From contig JAUILU010000001.1 of assembly GCA_030432905.1 (NCBI GenBank), forward strand, positions 124,001 to 188,000: a DNA stretch of 64,000 nucleotides. Direction: 5' to 3'. Source of the stretch: Phycisphaerae bacterium (GTDB taxonomy: Bacteria > Planctomycetota > Phycisphaerae > Phycisphaerales > UBA1924). The first letter of the stretch is position 1; each line of letters begins with the position of its first letter. Shown here in pieces: positions 42,901 through 51,574 of this stretch. The position numbers were made by a program, and so were the translations under genes. Under the pieces are notes generated by a model. That model was not told the DNA's origin and did not search any database. It saw only the letters and a list, made by a program, of their open reading frames with translations.

Positions 42901-43898
42901 CGTGCGACTTCACGGATCTCTCGCTCACCGGGAAGGAATACAAGCACATCGCCCGGATCGCCCGGACGGTCAAGCGATGCGAGTTCTTCGATGCCGCGCA
43001 CTATCGCGCGAGGGATCGTTGCTTCATCCGAGTCATCGGTATCTTCGACTGGTCTGTACAGAACATCAACGGGATAAGACCGGCCCGAGATTTCCAAGAT
43101 CGGCACACGAGAATTGGTAACAGACTCGAAGTGGTTCGCGAATCCCTCGGCGTCGATCGTTGCTGATGTGATGATGATCTTGAGGTCGGGCCGTTTGGGA
43201 AGGATCTGATGCAAACAGCCGAGCAGGAAGTCGATATTGAGGCTTCGCTCATGGGCCTCGTCGATGATGATGGTGTCGTACTGCTCGAGCAGGCGATCGG
43301 AGCGAGTCTCAGCAAGCAGAATGCCGTCGGTCATGAGCTTGACGAGTGTGTCGGGTCCGGTGTGATCGCCGAAACGGATCTTGTAGCCGACGAGTTCGCC
43401 CAGCTTCGTGCCCAGTTCTTCCGAGACTCGATCCGCAACCGCGCGGGCCGCCAGGCGCCTTGGTTGTGTGTGCCCGACTACGCCCGTCACGCCTCTGCCC
43501 ATTTCGAGCAGCAACTTCGGAAGCTGTGTCGATTTACCAGACCCGGTTTCGCCGCAGACGACCACGACCTGGCTCTGGTCGATGGCTTGTTTGATGTCAT
43601 CGACGCACGCCGCGAACGGGAGTTCGTCGGGGTAGGTCACCGTTGGGACAGACGATCTTCGCTTGGCTACAAGCAGTTTCGATTCAGCCAACAGAGTCTC
43701 TGCCTCGGTTTGCTTGTCGCGTCTGAGCAGCCCCCGGATCTTGCCCCGGTCTGCGCCGAAGCAATCAGAAAGATCGACTTTAGAATGCGCAGCCGAGCCT
43801 CCAAGGCTTCTGCCCCGTCGACGTCTGCGTTTCTTGTTAGGAGCTGGCCGATCGTCCACACCGTGATCATAGAAGCGCCGACTCGGCGCGATCGGCAC
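39945..43898 (-). CDS. hrpA: ATP-dependent RNA helicase HrpA
   Basis: A 1317-residue DEAH-box helicase, normal for HrpA (about 1300). It carries motif I CGETGSGKSTQLPK, motif II IIDEAHERSLNIDFLLG, motif III TSATIDAEGF and motif VI RQRAGRCGRTEPG. The HA2 and OB-fold regions follow, then the long C-terminal DUF3418 domain that separates HrpA from HrpB. HrpA resolves stalled ribosomes and remodels RNA. The N-terminal 50 residues are very basic (KKRRRRRGR). The start is a GTG at 43896-43898, directly after the TGA of the uridine-kinase-like gene, so the two are coupled. The end overlaps the convergent GT39 gene by 9 bases. Confidence 0.96.
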   Translation of the reverse strand: MPIAPSRRFYDHGVDDRPAPNKKRRRRRGRSLGGSAAHSKVDLSDCFGADRGKIRGLLRRDKQTEAETLLAESKLLVAKRRSSVPTVTYPDELPFAACVDDIKQAIDQSQVVVVCGETGSGKSTQLPKLLLEMGRGVTGVVGHTQPRRLAARAVADRVSEELGTKLGELVGYKIRFGDHTGPDTLVKLMTDGILLAETRSDRLLEQYDTIIIDEAHERSLNIDFLLGCLHQILPKRPDLKIIITSATIDAEGFANHFESVTNSRVPILEISGRSYPVDVLYRPVEDTDDSDEATIPRAIVRGIEELASLDRPGDPGDVLVFLPGEREIREVARELRHESEMNPVFRGTDILPLYARLSPSDQQRIFKRTGSRRVVLSTNVAETSLTVPGIRYVIDSGVARMNRYSSRRKIQSLQIEPISKASARQRAGRCGRTEPGTCIRLYSEADHDSRDEFTSPEILRTNLAGVILQMQSLRLGLPQDFPFVEPPDARRINDAYDTLLELNAIDTDRRLTDVGKTLARLPVDPRIGRILVTSSDESVLHDALIVASFLEIRDPRDRPYEKRDAADNLHARFKDKTSDFLTVLRLWDHYHELKDTLSRSQIRKQCAKEYLSYQRMREWTDTHRQLRDICRDSGLKHTKRKDDPDALHRSILTGCLTSIGKRHHEGGFSGSRGGRFWIHPSSAVADKGTKWLVAAELVRTTKLFARSVARIDPGWIESVAGHLVVREYADPEYIPERGRVEAAATVSLWELAISNGRLIDFGSVDRPAARKVFIEQALIEGRLVTNAPFSKHNDALLDRCSNDEAKLRRSGQPDPDRMFAFFDARLPDDVMTAKRFDRWRRMAEQDNPKLLFMSPEDFGFDSDNAPDPDRFPDSLKLKHGGEVPVEYRHDPGGDQDGIAIRVPIQTAASFDTDQADWLVPGWVAGRVEAVLRGLPKELRRQFDVGDLVEFVAESMDPRKGNFYQQLAELVTEATSVTVTADQCRAVPLRDHHKLLIRVQDAKGKDLWQGRDPIQVVAKARKEAPKQSSNDVHLSEQLKSWPDRHTLLEGTLHNGVPSYNALRDHGQFVAVTPFDDLNTAVYHHYFGVRRLAQIALDHEVRKLRRHTPGIGQCRIGWACIKGSPKVDSVIPGMVAEYGLSLSDIVTQPQFDQIIRETKSQFAARLNDVVHTLAVIADQHKNIVLTSDKLSGSAMKNTLADISFQLGQLVHAGTLGSTPLARLKQYPRYLQAIRIRLDSAKGKGVTRDIENMQLVQPHWRRCIERAKKLHELGLHDPQLDQYRWLIEEYRVSLYAQRLSTATKATAAILDKQWGRTRSV

Positions 43899-44501
43899 TC
43901 ATACCGAGTTGCGGACGATGTAGTCGAGCCCAGAGGTGTAAAGATGGACATGCTTCTGGAACGTCGGCTCGGCGATCTCGTGGAAGTGCTCTCTGGCTTT
44001 CTCGACGCCCCACCCCCGCTCGCCGGATTGTTCGATCGCTTCCCATCGGCTCCACCTGATTGACTGATCGGCTGTAATCAGCACGCGGATATCGACCGAC
44101 GGTGTGATCAGCGGGTGGAGGGCGAAGATCCCCTCGCAGACAACTACTCGATCGGCACTGATTAACTGGGTCCCAATGCGTCTGTGTTCTTGGAAGCACC
44201 ACATTGGAATCTCCGCCGAGCCATGTTCTTTAAGCAAGCGAAGATCCGCCGCTAAGCCTTGTAGATCTGACGATTCGGGCTCGTCCCGCATGTGCATCGG
44301 GGTCTTGGCGTAGTCGGGCAGATAGTCATCTGTCGAGATGACAGAGCCGCCGATCATCGACGCCAGGGTTGATTTGCCCGATCCCACGGCCCCTCCGATC
44401 GCGATCACGGTCCTGTGCCGGGCAGTCGATTCATCAATACGCCGGGCCAGCAGCTTTGCCGCGGCTTGGATCGACTCGATTTCGACAGTTTTGCCGGGCA
44501 T
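43899..44501 (-). CDS. Uridine kinase-like P-loop kinase
   Basis: A 200-residue member of the phosphoribulokinase/uridine kinase family, with Walker A GGAVGSGKST near residue 36. The acidic ISTDDYLPDY motif binds substrate or Mg, and VVVCEGIFALH is the family's second landmark. Uridine kinase phosphorylates uridine and cytidine for pyrimidine salvage. The divergent neighbour is a concentrative nucleoside transporter, which strengthens the nucleoside-salvage reading. Related folds (pantothenate or fructose kinases) cannot be fully excluded. It is followed without a gap by hrpA. Confidence 0.8.
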   Translation of the reverse strand: MPGKTVEIESIQAAAKLLARRIDESTARHRTVIAIGGAVGSGKSTLASMIGGSVISTDDYLPDYAKTPMHMRDEPESSDLQGLAADLRLLKEHGSAEIPMWCFQEHRRIGTQLISADRVVVCEGIFALHPLITPSVDIRVLITADQSIRWSRWEAIEQSGERGWGVEKAREHFHEIAEPTFQKHVHLYTSGLDYIVRNSV

Positions 44502-44554
44502 GACACCATCCGCACAATTTCGGTACGCTCTCAGGACGCTTGGAGGTTGATGAT

Positions 44555-45838
44555 ATGGACTTTGTCCGCGGCATGATTGGCGTCCTCGTCCTGCTCACGA
44601 TCGCGTTTATCTTTTCGACCGATCGCAAGGCCATCAAACCGCGAATCATCGCCACGGGGCTCGGGCTACAGCTCCTGCTTGCGTTCTTGCTGATCCGATT
44701 CGAGCCGGTTGTATTGGTCTACGACTGGCTGGCGGGCGGGATGACCAAACTGCTCAGTTTCTCGCGCGCCGGCGGCGAGTTCCTGTTCGGCAACATGGTT
44801 GATACCGGCGGTTCATGGGGTTTCGTCTTCGCGTTTCAGGTCCTGCCGACGATTGTCTTCTTTGCTTCGCTCATGTCGATCCTGTATCACCTCGGGATCA
44901 TGCAGCGGATTGTCGGCGTGATGGCGGCAGTCCTTAAAGCGGTCATCGGGGTGACTGGTACAGAGGCTCTCGCCGCGGCTGCGAACGTCTTTGTCGGACA
45001 GACTGAGGCCCCGCTCTGCATTAAACCTTACCTGCCGAGGATGACCAGGTCGCAGATCATGCTCGTGATGACCTGCGGCTTCTCAACAATCGCGGGATCG
45101 GTACTTGCCGCTTACGTCGGGATGCTTGGCGGTGAAGACGAGGCCTCGAAACTCGAGTTCGCCAAGCACCTCCTGACCGCAAGCGCCATGTCCGCACCTG
45201 GTGCGTTTGTCATGGCCAAGCTGCTGCTCCCTGAGACCGAGGAGCAGATGGACGAAACTCAGTTCGCGGAGGACAGCAAGAGCGAACGAAAGACGGTCAA
45301 CGTGCTCGACGCGGCGGCTGCCGGGGCATCCGACGGGCTGAAACTGGCGCTCAATGTGGCCGCGATGCTAGTGGCCTTTGTTGCTTTGATAGCGCTCATC
45401 GATTGGCCGCTCGCAGCGTTTGGGAACACGGCACTCGGCAACCAAGTCGAGAACTGGCTCGGGCTTGAGACCATCTCACTCACGGGCCTGCTCGGTGTGG
45501 CATTCTCACCCATTGCGGCGCTGCTCGGCATCGAGCGTGGCGATGTGAGGCAGGTCGGCGAGTTGCTGGGCACGGCGATGGTTGCGACAGAATTCCTCGC
45601 GTACGACTCGCTGAGAGTGATGATCGTTGCCAACGAGATCTCGCCGAGGTCCGCGGCGATCGCGACCTACGCGCTGTGCGGGTTCGCGAACTTCCCTTCG
45701 ATTGCCATCCAGATCGGAGGCCTGACCGCGATTGCTCCCGAGCGTCGATCGGACTTTTCAAGGATCGGACTGCGTGCCATGTTCGGCGGGGCTCTGACCT
45801 GCTGGATGACCGGCTGCATCGCCAGCATCTTCATCTAG
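44555..45838 (+). CDS. Concentrative nucleoside transporter, NupC family
   Basis: A 427-residue inner-membrane symporter of the CNT family. It has the core domain pattern FVGQTEAPLCIKPYLPRMTRSQIMLVMTCGFSTIAGSVLAAYV, with the conserved G-Q-x-E-A-P motif for nucleoside binding, and late ATYALCGFANFPSIAIQIGGL (the FANFSS-like motif). It imports nucleosides with Na+ or H+. The ATG at 44555 has GGAGG 8 bases upstream. The divergent partner is the uridine-kinase-like gene; together they form an import-and-phosphorylate pair. Its last 81 bases are antisense to the C-terminus of the convergent EamA transporter gene. Confidence 0.94.
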   Translation: MDFVRGMIGVLVLLTIAFIFSTDRKAIKPRIIATGLGLQLLLAFLLIRFEPVVLVYDWLAGGMTKLLSFSRAGGEFLFGNMVDTGGSWGFVFAFQVLPTIVFFASLMSILYHLGIMQRIVGVMAAVLKAVIGVTGTEALAAAANVFVGQTEAPLCIKPYLPRMTRSQIMLVMTCGFSTIAGSVLAAYVGMLGGEDEASKLEFAKHLLTASAMSAPGAFVMAKLLLPETEEQMDETQFAEDSKSERKTVNVLDAAAAGASDGLKLALNVAAMLVAFVALIALIDWPLAAFGNTALGNQVENWLGLETISLTGLLGVAFSPIAALLGIERGDVRQVGELLGTAMVATEFLAYDSLRVMIVANEISPRSAAIATYALCGFANFPSIAIQIGGLTAIAPERRSDFSRIGLRAMFGGALTCWMTGCIASIFI

Positions 45839-46813
45839 AGACGATTCAATAAAGCCGAGTCTGGTGTCGATCTCGTCAGCAAACGAGATCACCCCGGCTC
45901 CGCCGACCGCCACGAACGCCCCGAGCACGGCTGCTTTCGTCAGCTTCTCCTTGTAGAGCACGCCAACAAACGGCAAGATCATCACAGGTGAGAGCGAGAG
46001 CAGCGTCTGGGCGATGCCGAGCGGTGAATGTCTGATTGCTACGAGTGAGAGCCAGACGCCAAGGAACGGTCCGAAGACAGCTCCGCCGAACGTGAACAGC
46101 ACGCCGGGCGTCCACTGCCGCTTTGCTGATTCCTGGTCACGCTTGCGGACCATGCGCCAGGAAATGAGCACGACCGGTGCCATGCCGCAGAGCCCGAAGA
46201 TCATGCGGACAAGCGTGGCCGCCATTGGTGAGACTTGCTCGGCTTCGGGGAGCGTTCCGACACCCATGCCCATTTTCGAGAACATCCCGCCTAGCGGCTG
46301 ACAGATCGCCGCGATGAGTACGAACACAGCGCCGATCACCGCCCGTTCCTGCTTGGGCTGCTTCGAGTCTTGTCGTTCGAGCACAACCCAGGCGATGCCT
46401 CCGAGAGTGATGACGATGCCGAGCACCGAGGCAGGCCCGAGCCTTTCTTTGAGAACAAAGAAGCCAAAGAGTGCCGCGAAGATCGGCGAAGTGGTCATGT
46501 ATAAGAGTGCTTTGCGTGGCCCGATCGCGAGGAACGCCGAGAACAGAGCCTGGTCGCAGATGGTCAGGCCGATGACACCCGAGAGCGCGAGGTAGACCCA
46601 CATCTGCACCGTCGGGATATCTGGGAGCAGGCCGCCGAACATGACCGCGTGCGTCGTGCCGAGCAGGACTATGGCGATCGCCATGCGCAGTGAGTTGACC
46701 CACGTAATGCCGATCCGTTTGCCGCCGGCGGTGAAGAAGATGGTCGTAAGCACCCAGAACGCCGAGGCGCTCAAACCAGCGATGACTCCGACAGTGTTTC
46801 CGGTGAGTTCCAC
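45758..46813 (-). CDS. EamA/DMT-type transporter
   Basis: A 351-residue protein with ten predicted membrane helices in two EamA repeats (each about 140 residues). Conserved patterns include GLSASAFWVLTTIFFTAGG at the N-terminus and FFVLKERLGPASVLGIVITLGGIAWV at the end of repeat one. The family exports metabolites or amino acids; the substrate cannot be told. The start is a GTG at 46811-46813, three bases from the BtpA stop. The last 27 residues form an acidic, hydrophilic tail read across the end of the convergent nupC-type gene, and may be a recent extension. Confidence 0.88.
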   Translation of the reverse strand: MELTGNTVGVIAGLSASAFWVLTTIFFTAGGKRIGITWVNSLRMAIAIVLLGTTHAVMFGGLLPDIPTVQMWVYLALSGVIGLTICDQALFSAFLAIGPRKALLYMTTSPIFAALFGFFVLKERLGPASVLGIVITLGGIAWVVLERQDSKQPKQERAVIGAVFVLIAAICQPLGGMFSKMGMGVGTLPEAEQVSPMAATLVRMIFGLCGMAPVVLISWRMVRKRDQESAKRQWTPGVLFTFGGAVFGPFLGVWLSLVAIRHSPLGIAQTLLSLSPVMILPFVGVLYKEKLTKAAVLGAFVAVGGAGVISFADEIDTRLGFIESSLDEDAGDAAGHPAGQSPAEHGTQSDP

Positions 46814-46816
46814 GCG

Positions 46817-47647
46817 CTACCGCACGCTATCGCGGGCGCGCACGACCGACGCGGCACGTTGTGGGTCGATCGCGTTGAACCAGTCGCCGTCTTCTTTGAT
46901 CGAGGATCCGACGATGAGCCCATCAGCGTGCTCAAGGAGTTCAACCACCGATCGGGGCGAAACCCCGGAGCCGACGAGAACCGGGACAGATGCGGCTTTG
47001 CGAGCTGCCTTCAGGTCTTTCAGATCGGCTTCTTTGCCGGTGGATGAGCCGGTGATAATCACGGCATCGACCCCGAAGAATTGAGCCGCCTCGACCGCGT
47101 CTTCGACCGACACATCACTCGTCACCGCGTGCGAGGCGTGCTTCTTCTTGATATCCGCGAAGATGGCAACATCCTCGGCACCGATCTGCTTCCGGTACCG
47201 CAGCAGCGGCCCGGCTTCTGCCTTGGTAAGCAATCCCTCATCAGCGACGTGCGAGAACACGAAATTCTCGCAGCGGATGAAACCGCCGCCTACTGCGTGA
47301 GAGACAGCCAGAGCGTGGCGGTTGCCGCCTGAGAGGATCTGGACTCCCATTGGGCCGGGAAAAACTTCTTTGACCGCCGCGGCGACGAGCGTCATGGCGG
47401 CGGTCTGTTCCGGGCCGAGGTCGTCGCCGTGGACGTATGGGGCGTCGTGCATGTTCTCGACGATCACCGCGTCGAACCCGACTTGCTTGAGCTTCTTGGC
47501 TTCGCTCACGGCTGCATCAATAAGCTCATGCACAGACAATTCGGATCGAGGGGTCCCCGGCGTGGCGCCGACGTGGACCATGCCGATCAGAACGTTGCCA
47601 TGTGCGAGGAAATCGCTGCCGCTGCTTGTCGGTCTAGGGTGTCCCAT
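46817..47647 (-). CDS. BtpA/SgcQ family TIM-barrel protein
   Basis: A 276-residue cytosolic protein of the BtpA family. It shows the family start VLIGMVHVGATPGTP, VIVENMHDAPY, then DIKKKHASHA and a closing phosphate-binding-like VLVGSGVSPRSVVELLEHADGLIVGSSIKEDG. In cyanobacteria BtpA is needed for photosystem I stability, and SgcQ belongs to a sugar operon in E. coli. In non-phototrophs the role is unknown, but the fold suggests a phosphosugar or nucleoside-related enzyme. It leads the EamA transporter gene (3-base gap), so the two may share a substrate. Confidence 0.9.
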   Translation of the reverse strand: MGHPRPTSSGSDFLAHGNVLIGMVHVGATPGTPRSELSVHELIDAAVSEAKKLKQVGFDAVIVENMHDAPYVHGDDLGPEQTAAMTLVAAAVKEVFPGPMGVQILSGGNRHALAVSHAVGGGFIRCENFVFSHVADEGLLTKAEAGPLLRYRKQIGAEDVAIFADIKKKHASHAVTSDVSVEDAVEAAQFFGVDAVIITGSSTGKEADLKDLKAARKAASVPVLVGSGVSPRSVVELLEHADGLIVGSSIKEDGDWFNAIDPQRAASVVRARDSVR

Positions 47648-47686
47648 ATCGGGTAGAGTGTACGCCTCGCCGAAGGAGCCACGCCC

Positions 47687-49486
47687 ATGATCGCCTTTCG
47701 TTCTCTGCTGATGCTTGTCCCGAGCCTGTTGCTGCTGCCCGCGTGTGCGGCTCAGCCGGGGGTGGACTACACAGTCAAGCTCGACCGCGCCCGCAATCAG
47801 ATCGTCAGGATCGAGGCGACGGTGGCCAACCCGGGCGACGAGGCCGAGTTTGTGCTCCCGGTCTGGAGGCCTGGTCGGTACGGCGTACTCGATTTCGCCG
47901 CCACGGTCCGCAGGTGGGACGCCGTGGATCAGTCAGGCCAGCCCTTGCCAGTTAATAAGATCCGCAAGAACGCGTGGGTGGTCGACTCTGCCGGTTCGGA
48001 GAGCGTGACTTTCGGCTACGACATATTTACTAACGAACTTGGCTTGAGAACCCGCCACGCCGACGACTCGCACGTCTTTCTCAACGGTTCCAGCATCTTT
48101 GTCATGAACCCACCCAATCGGGAAGAAGACCACGTTGTTCGGTTCGACGGCCTCGGAGATTGGCGCATCGCTACCGGGCTTGCCAAGAACAATGCAGACC
48201 AGTCGCTGTTGGCTAGCAGCTTCGATGTGCTGGTCGACTCACCGATTGAGCTCGGCACGCATCGGTCGATTTTGTTTGAGGTACGGGGAGTGCCGTTCGA
48301 GATCGCGATCTGGGGCGAGTGCGACAAGAGCGATGAAGAACTCACCGAAGATTTCTCCGCCATCGTCGAGGCGTGTATGGAGATCTTCGAGTCGATCCAT
48401 TTCGATCGCTACGTCTTCCTTGTTCACAGCTACGACGGCGGTGGCGGCGGCACAGAACACCTAAACTCCACCATCATGCAAACCCGCCCGAGCGCCTTCA
48501 AGAGCGAGTCGGGGTACCGCGGATTCCTCGGGCTTGTAGCGCACGAATTCTTCCACACATGGAACGTCAAGAACTTCCGACCCGCGGGCATTACGCCCTA
48601 CGACTACGACAAAGAGAACTACACCACGCAGCTCTGGGTTGCAGAGGGCTGCACCAGCTACTACGACGACCTGCTCCTTGCTCGAACGGGCCAGCGGACC
48701 GTGCGGAACTATCTGAACGCGATCGAGGGCGCCATCGGCAGCGTTCGTGGCAACCCGGGACGAGCGATGACGACGGTCGAACAAGCCAGCTACGACGCGT
48801 GGCTCAAGTTCTGGGGGCCGACGAGCCCCGACCACCGCAACACCAACGTCAGCATCTACACGCAGGGGCACGTGATCTCGATCGCACTCGATATGCTGAT
48901 CCGCAAAGAATCCGGTGGCGAGCGTTCGTTCGATGACGTGATGCGGCTCATGAACGAGCGATACGCCTACACGTCCGGCGGCTACACGCCCGAGCAGTTC
49001 ATGCAGACGGTGTCAGAGGTTGCGGGTACTGACGTCTCAGAGTTCTTCGGTAAACACATTTCGGGCGTTGAAACACTTCCTCTGGAAGATCTGCTTCTGA
49101 CGGTCGGGCTAGAGCTTGAGATGTCTGACCCGGATCCGGAGGCGTTCGCTGGGCTTTCACTACGAGATTCCGACGGCAAGACCATCGTCACTCGTGTCTA
49201 CGACGACAGCCCCGCGTTTGAGGCCGGCTTTATTCTCGATGACGAGATCGTGTCGATCAACGGCACTCGTATCGACGCCGGCGATTGGAACGACTGGATC
49301 GACGATGCAACCGTCGGCGATGTCATCAATGTCGGCTCATTTCGCAGAGGAAAGTACCGCGAGACCGAACTTGTACTCGCCGGCAAAGTCAGGGAGAGCT
49401 ACGACATCGACTACGTTGATGAGCCAACTGAGTTGCAGAAAGCAAACTTTGAGAGCTGGATCGGCCAACCCTGGCCAGCCGAGTGA
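47687..49486 (+). CDS. M61 glycyl aminopeptidase-like lipoprotein with PDZ domain
   Basis: A 599-residue exported metallopeptidase. The signal peptide ends in a lipobox (LLLLPAC, C20), so it is probably anchored to a membrane. The N-terminal beta-rich domain (residues 25-180) is that of the M61 family. The catalytic zinc motif HEFFH (H286, E287, H290) is followed by the downstream glutamate in WVAEGCTSYYDDL. The C-terminal PDZ domain spans about 500-580 (VTRVYDDSPAFEAGFILDDEIVSING). Family members act on glycine or alanine N-termini. The GTG of the agmatinase-like gene overlaps its stop, so the two are co-translated. Confidence 0.93.
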   Translation: MIAFRSLLMLVPSLLLLPACAAQPGVDYTVKLDRARNQIVRIEATVANPGDEAEFVLPVWRPGRYGVLDFAATVRRWDAVDQSGQPLPVNKIRKNAWVVDSAGSESVTFGYDIFTNELGLRTRHADDSHVFLNGSSIFVMNPPNREEDHVVRFDGLGDWRIATGLAKNNADQSLLASSFDVLVDSPIELGTHRSILFEVRGVPFEIAIWGECDKSDEELTEDFSAIVEACMEIFESIHFDRYVFLVHSYDGGGGGTEHLNSTIMQTRPSAFKSESGYRGFLGLVAHEFFHTWNVKNFRPAGITPYDYDKENYTTQLWVAEGCTSYYDDLLLARTGQRTVRNYLNAIEGAIGSVRGNPGRAMTTVEQASYDAWLKFWGPTSPDHRNTNVSIYTQGHVISIALDMLIRKESGGERSFDDVMRLMNERYAYTSGGYTPEQFMQTVSEVAGTDVSEFFGKHISGVETLPLEDLLLTVGLELEMSDPDPEAFAGLSLRDSDGKTIVTRVYDDSPAFEAGFILDDEIVSINGTRIDAGDWNDWIDDATVGDVINVGSFRRGKYRETELVLAGKVRESYDIDYVDEPTELQKANFESWIGQPWPAE

Positions 49487-50415
49487 GACAAGACGTGTTC
49501 AACAAGCCAGTCTTCGATACCGAATGCAATCGATCAACAGCCTCGATCGTCGTTGTCCCGGTCTGCTACGACGGAACAGCTTCGTACGCCAAGGGCACAC
49601 GCAACGGTCCGGCGGCAATTATGAAAGCCCACGAGCAACTTGACTACGAAGATCCAAGGTTTCCTGAGCCAACGCCGGGCTTTGGGATCTTTGTTGATAC
49701 GTCCGTTGATATTGATGAATCCGCTGACGCAAACGCCATCGGTGAGTCTATCCGTCAGCAGACGAAACGCCGAGTAGCTGATCTTCTAAACAACGGCCAG
49801 ACTCCCTCGCTGCTCGGCGGTGAGCACAGCGTTTCGCAGGGTGCGATCGAGGCGTGCGCGGAGCATGTCGGCGAGATCGGCGTGCTCCAGATCGACGCCC
49901 ACATGGACCTCCGGCTGGCGTACGAGGGCTACACATTCTCGCACGCTTCGGTGCTCCGCAACATCATCGACGGCTGCCCGCGGGTTACCCGGCTCGTCCA
50001 GGTTGGAATCCGTGACTACTGCAAGGAAGAACAAGAAGTCGTTGAGAGAGAGCAGGGCCGAATCGCGGTTCTCCGTGACGATGTGTTGTTCGCTCGGCTC
50101 GATTCGGGTGTAAGTGCTCGGCAGCAGTTCGAAGAAGCTGTCGCGTTGCTGCCTGACCATGTGTACATCACGTTCGACATCGACGGCTTGGATCCGTCTC
50201 TCTGTCCGAATACGGGCACACCCGTCGCGGGCGGGCTGAGCTTCAACCAAGCCGCCCTGCTGCTACAGATCCTCGCAGAGAGCGGCAAGACCGTGGTTGG
50301 TTTTGATCTTGTTGAGGTCGCTCCCTCGCCGCTCGGCGGCGAATGGGATGGCAACGTGGGCGCCCGGGTGCTCTACAAGCTCTGCCGATGCGCCGATGCT
50401 TCAAAGCAGGGCTAG
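49483..50415 (+). CDS. speB: Agmatinase/ureohydrolase family enzyme
   Basis: A 310-residue manganese ureohydrolase. The metal ligands are in GGEHSV, IDAHMDLR and TFDIDGLDP, the usual H/DxHxD/DxD set. The sequence looks most like SpeB (agmatine to putrescine and urea) rather than arginase, because of SHASVLRNI and the EWDG-type end. Polyamine synthesis is the likely role; the gene symbol is a best guess. It starts at a GTG overlapping the M61 peptidase stop (GTGA) and its stop directly abuts that of the convergent M50 protease gene. Confidence 0.9.
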   Translation: MRQDVFNKPVFDTECNRSTASIVVVPVCYDGTASYAKGTRNGPAAIMKAHEQLDYEDPRFPEPTPGFGIFVDTSVDIDESADANAIGESIRQQTKRRVADLLNNGQTPSLLGGEHSVSQGAIEACAEHVGEIGVLQIDAHMDLRLAYEGYTFSHASVLRNIIDGCPRVTRLVQVGIRDYCKEEQEVVEREQGRIAVLRDDVLFARLDSGVSARQQFEEAVALLPDHVYITFDIDGLDPSLCPNTGTPVAGGLSFNQAALLLQILAESGKTVVGFDLVEVAPSPLGGEWDGNVGARVLYKLCRCADASKQG

Positions 50416-51078
50416 TTAGAACAACCCTGAGACAAAACCGATCCCGGCGGTGGCAACGCTCGTGCCGATAGGGAACACGTACTTTGCACCGAACATGAAC
50501 GCGATGATAAAGAGGCCGAACGCAACCCACTGCGCGTTCTCGCTGGCCCACAGCCTCTCATAGTCACGTGAGATGTTGCCGAGGATTCGTCCGCCGTCAA
50601 GGGGCGGGATCGGGAGCAGGTTGAAGAGCATCAGAGCGACATTGAGCGTTACACCGAGTTGAAAGAAGATCGTAAGATTGCCCGCCAGCGGCTCGCCTAT
50701 CTGCGTTGACAGACCGACAACGATGCCGCCGATCACCATACAGACCAAGGCGATCAATGCGTTCATGGCAGGCCCGGCGGCGGCTACAAACGCCTCGGCG
50801 TATCGGCCTTTCATCTGATTCGGTGATACCGGCATCGCGCCGAATGCAAAGCCGAAGACTACAAAGAGGATGAGGCTGGTCTGGCCCATGTGGACCAACG
50901 GGTTCCAAGTCATATGCCCAAGCGCAACGGGCGTTCGGTCGCCGACTTTGAGAGCCGCCCAGCCGTGCGCGAGTTCATGGAGACAGATGGATGCAATGAC
51001 AATGACAATCCAAGACACCAGAAAGACCTGGCCATTGGGCCAGCTGAGTACGTTTGATACCCACCATCCGTTAAGCAT
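50416..51078 (-). CDS. Site-2-protease-type M50 membrane metalloprotease
   Basis: A 220-residue membrane protein with about six helices. The zinc motif is HELAHGWAA in the first helices and the third ligand is the aspartate in LLPIPPLDGGRI near the C-terminal half. This is the compact YwhC/Rv-type S2P group without a PDZ domain. Such proteases cut membrane-bound substrates, often anti-sigma factors; two sigma/anti-sigma modules lie within 6 kb, though a link is only suggestive. It lies 39 bases downstream of rplT and may be read from the ribosomal-protein operon. Confidence 0.92.
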   Translation of the reverse strand: MLNGWWVSNVLSWPNGQVFLVSWIVIVIASICLHELAHGWAALKVGDRTPVALGHMTWNPLVHMGQTSLILFVVFGFAFGAMPVSPNQMKGRYAEAFVAAAGPAMNALIALVCMVIGGIVVGLSTQIGEPLAGNLTIFFQLGVTLNVALMLFNLLPIPPLDGGRILGNISRDYERLWASENAQWVAFGLFIIAFMFGAKYVFPIGTSVATAGIGFVSGLF

Positions 51079-51117
51079 GGTCTAGCTTATCAGTCTGAAT
51101 TGGAGCTGTCTTTTGGC

Positions 51118-51489
51118 TTACTTCGACGGCGCGGCCTGAGTGGCCTTCATCGCGATCTCGACGAGCTGGTCGAATGCCGCCGGCTCTTCGATGGCGATCT
51201 GGCTCAGCATCTTGCGGTTGAGCAGAACACCCGAGAGCTTCAGGCCGTTCATGAACGCGCTGTAGCGTGTGCCACGCATCTTGCAAGCCGCGGTGATACG
51301 GGTGATCCAGAGTGAACGCATCTCACGCTTAAACGTGCGACGGTCACGGTACGCGAAGACGCCCGAGCGGATGACCTGCTGCTTGGCGAGCTTGCGGTGA
51401 CGCGAACGGGCGCCGTAGTAGCCCTTGGCTTGCTTGAGGATGCGCTTGCGGGACTTGTTGCGTGCTGGGCCGTTGGTGGCGCGTGGCAT
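51118..51489 (-). CDS. rplT: Ribosomal protein L20
   Basis: A 123-residue L20 with the family's basic start PRATNGPARNKSRKRILKQAKGYYGARS and the core KQQVIRSGVFAYRDRRTFKREMR. L20 binds 23S rRNA early in 50S assembly and in many bacteria represses its own operon through the mRNA leader. The ATG has AAGGA 6 bases upstream. It follows rpmI by 85 bases, the conserved order, but infC, which normally comes first, is absent here. It is slightly longer than the usual 115-120 residues. Confidence 0.97.
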   Translation of the reverse strand: MPRATNGPARNKSRKRILKQAKGYYGARSRHRKLAKQQVIRSGVFAYRDRRTFKREMRSLWITRITAACKMRGTRYSAFMNGLKLSGVLLNRKMLSQIAIEEPAAFDQLVEIAMKATQAAPSK

Positions 51490-51574
51490 GGTCTTTTCCT
51501 TTCATACCCGTGCGGAGCGGTCCAGACGACCGGCTTTCGGATCCCGACGGACGATGAGTCTTCGAAACGTTCGT

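Noticed and set aside
50416-51078. Assigning the M50 protease to one of the two sigma/anti-sigma modules
   Set aside because: It lies downstream of rplT on its own side and is 0.9 kb from the nearest module; the link is possible but not supported by gene order.
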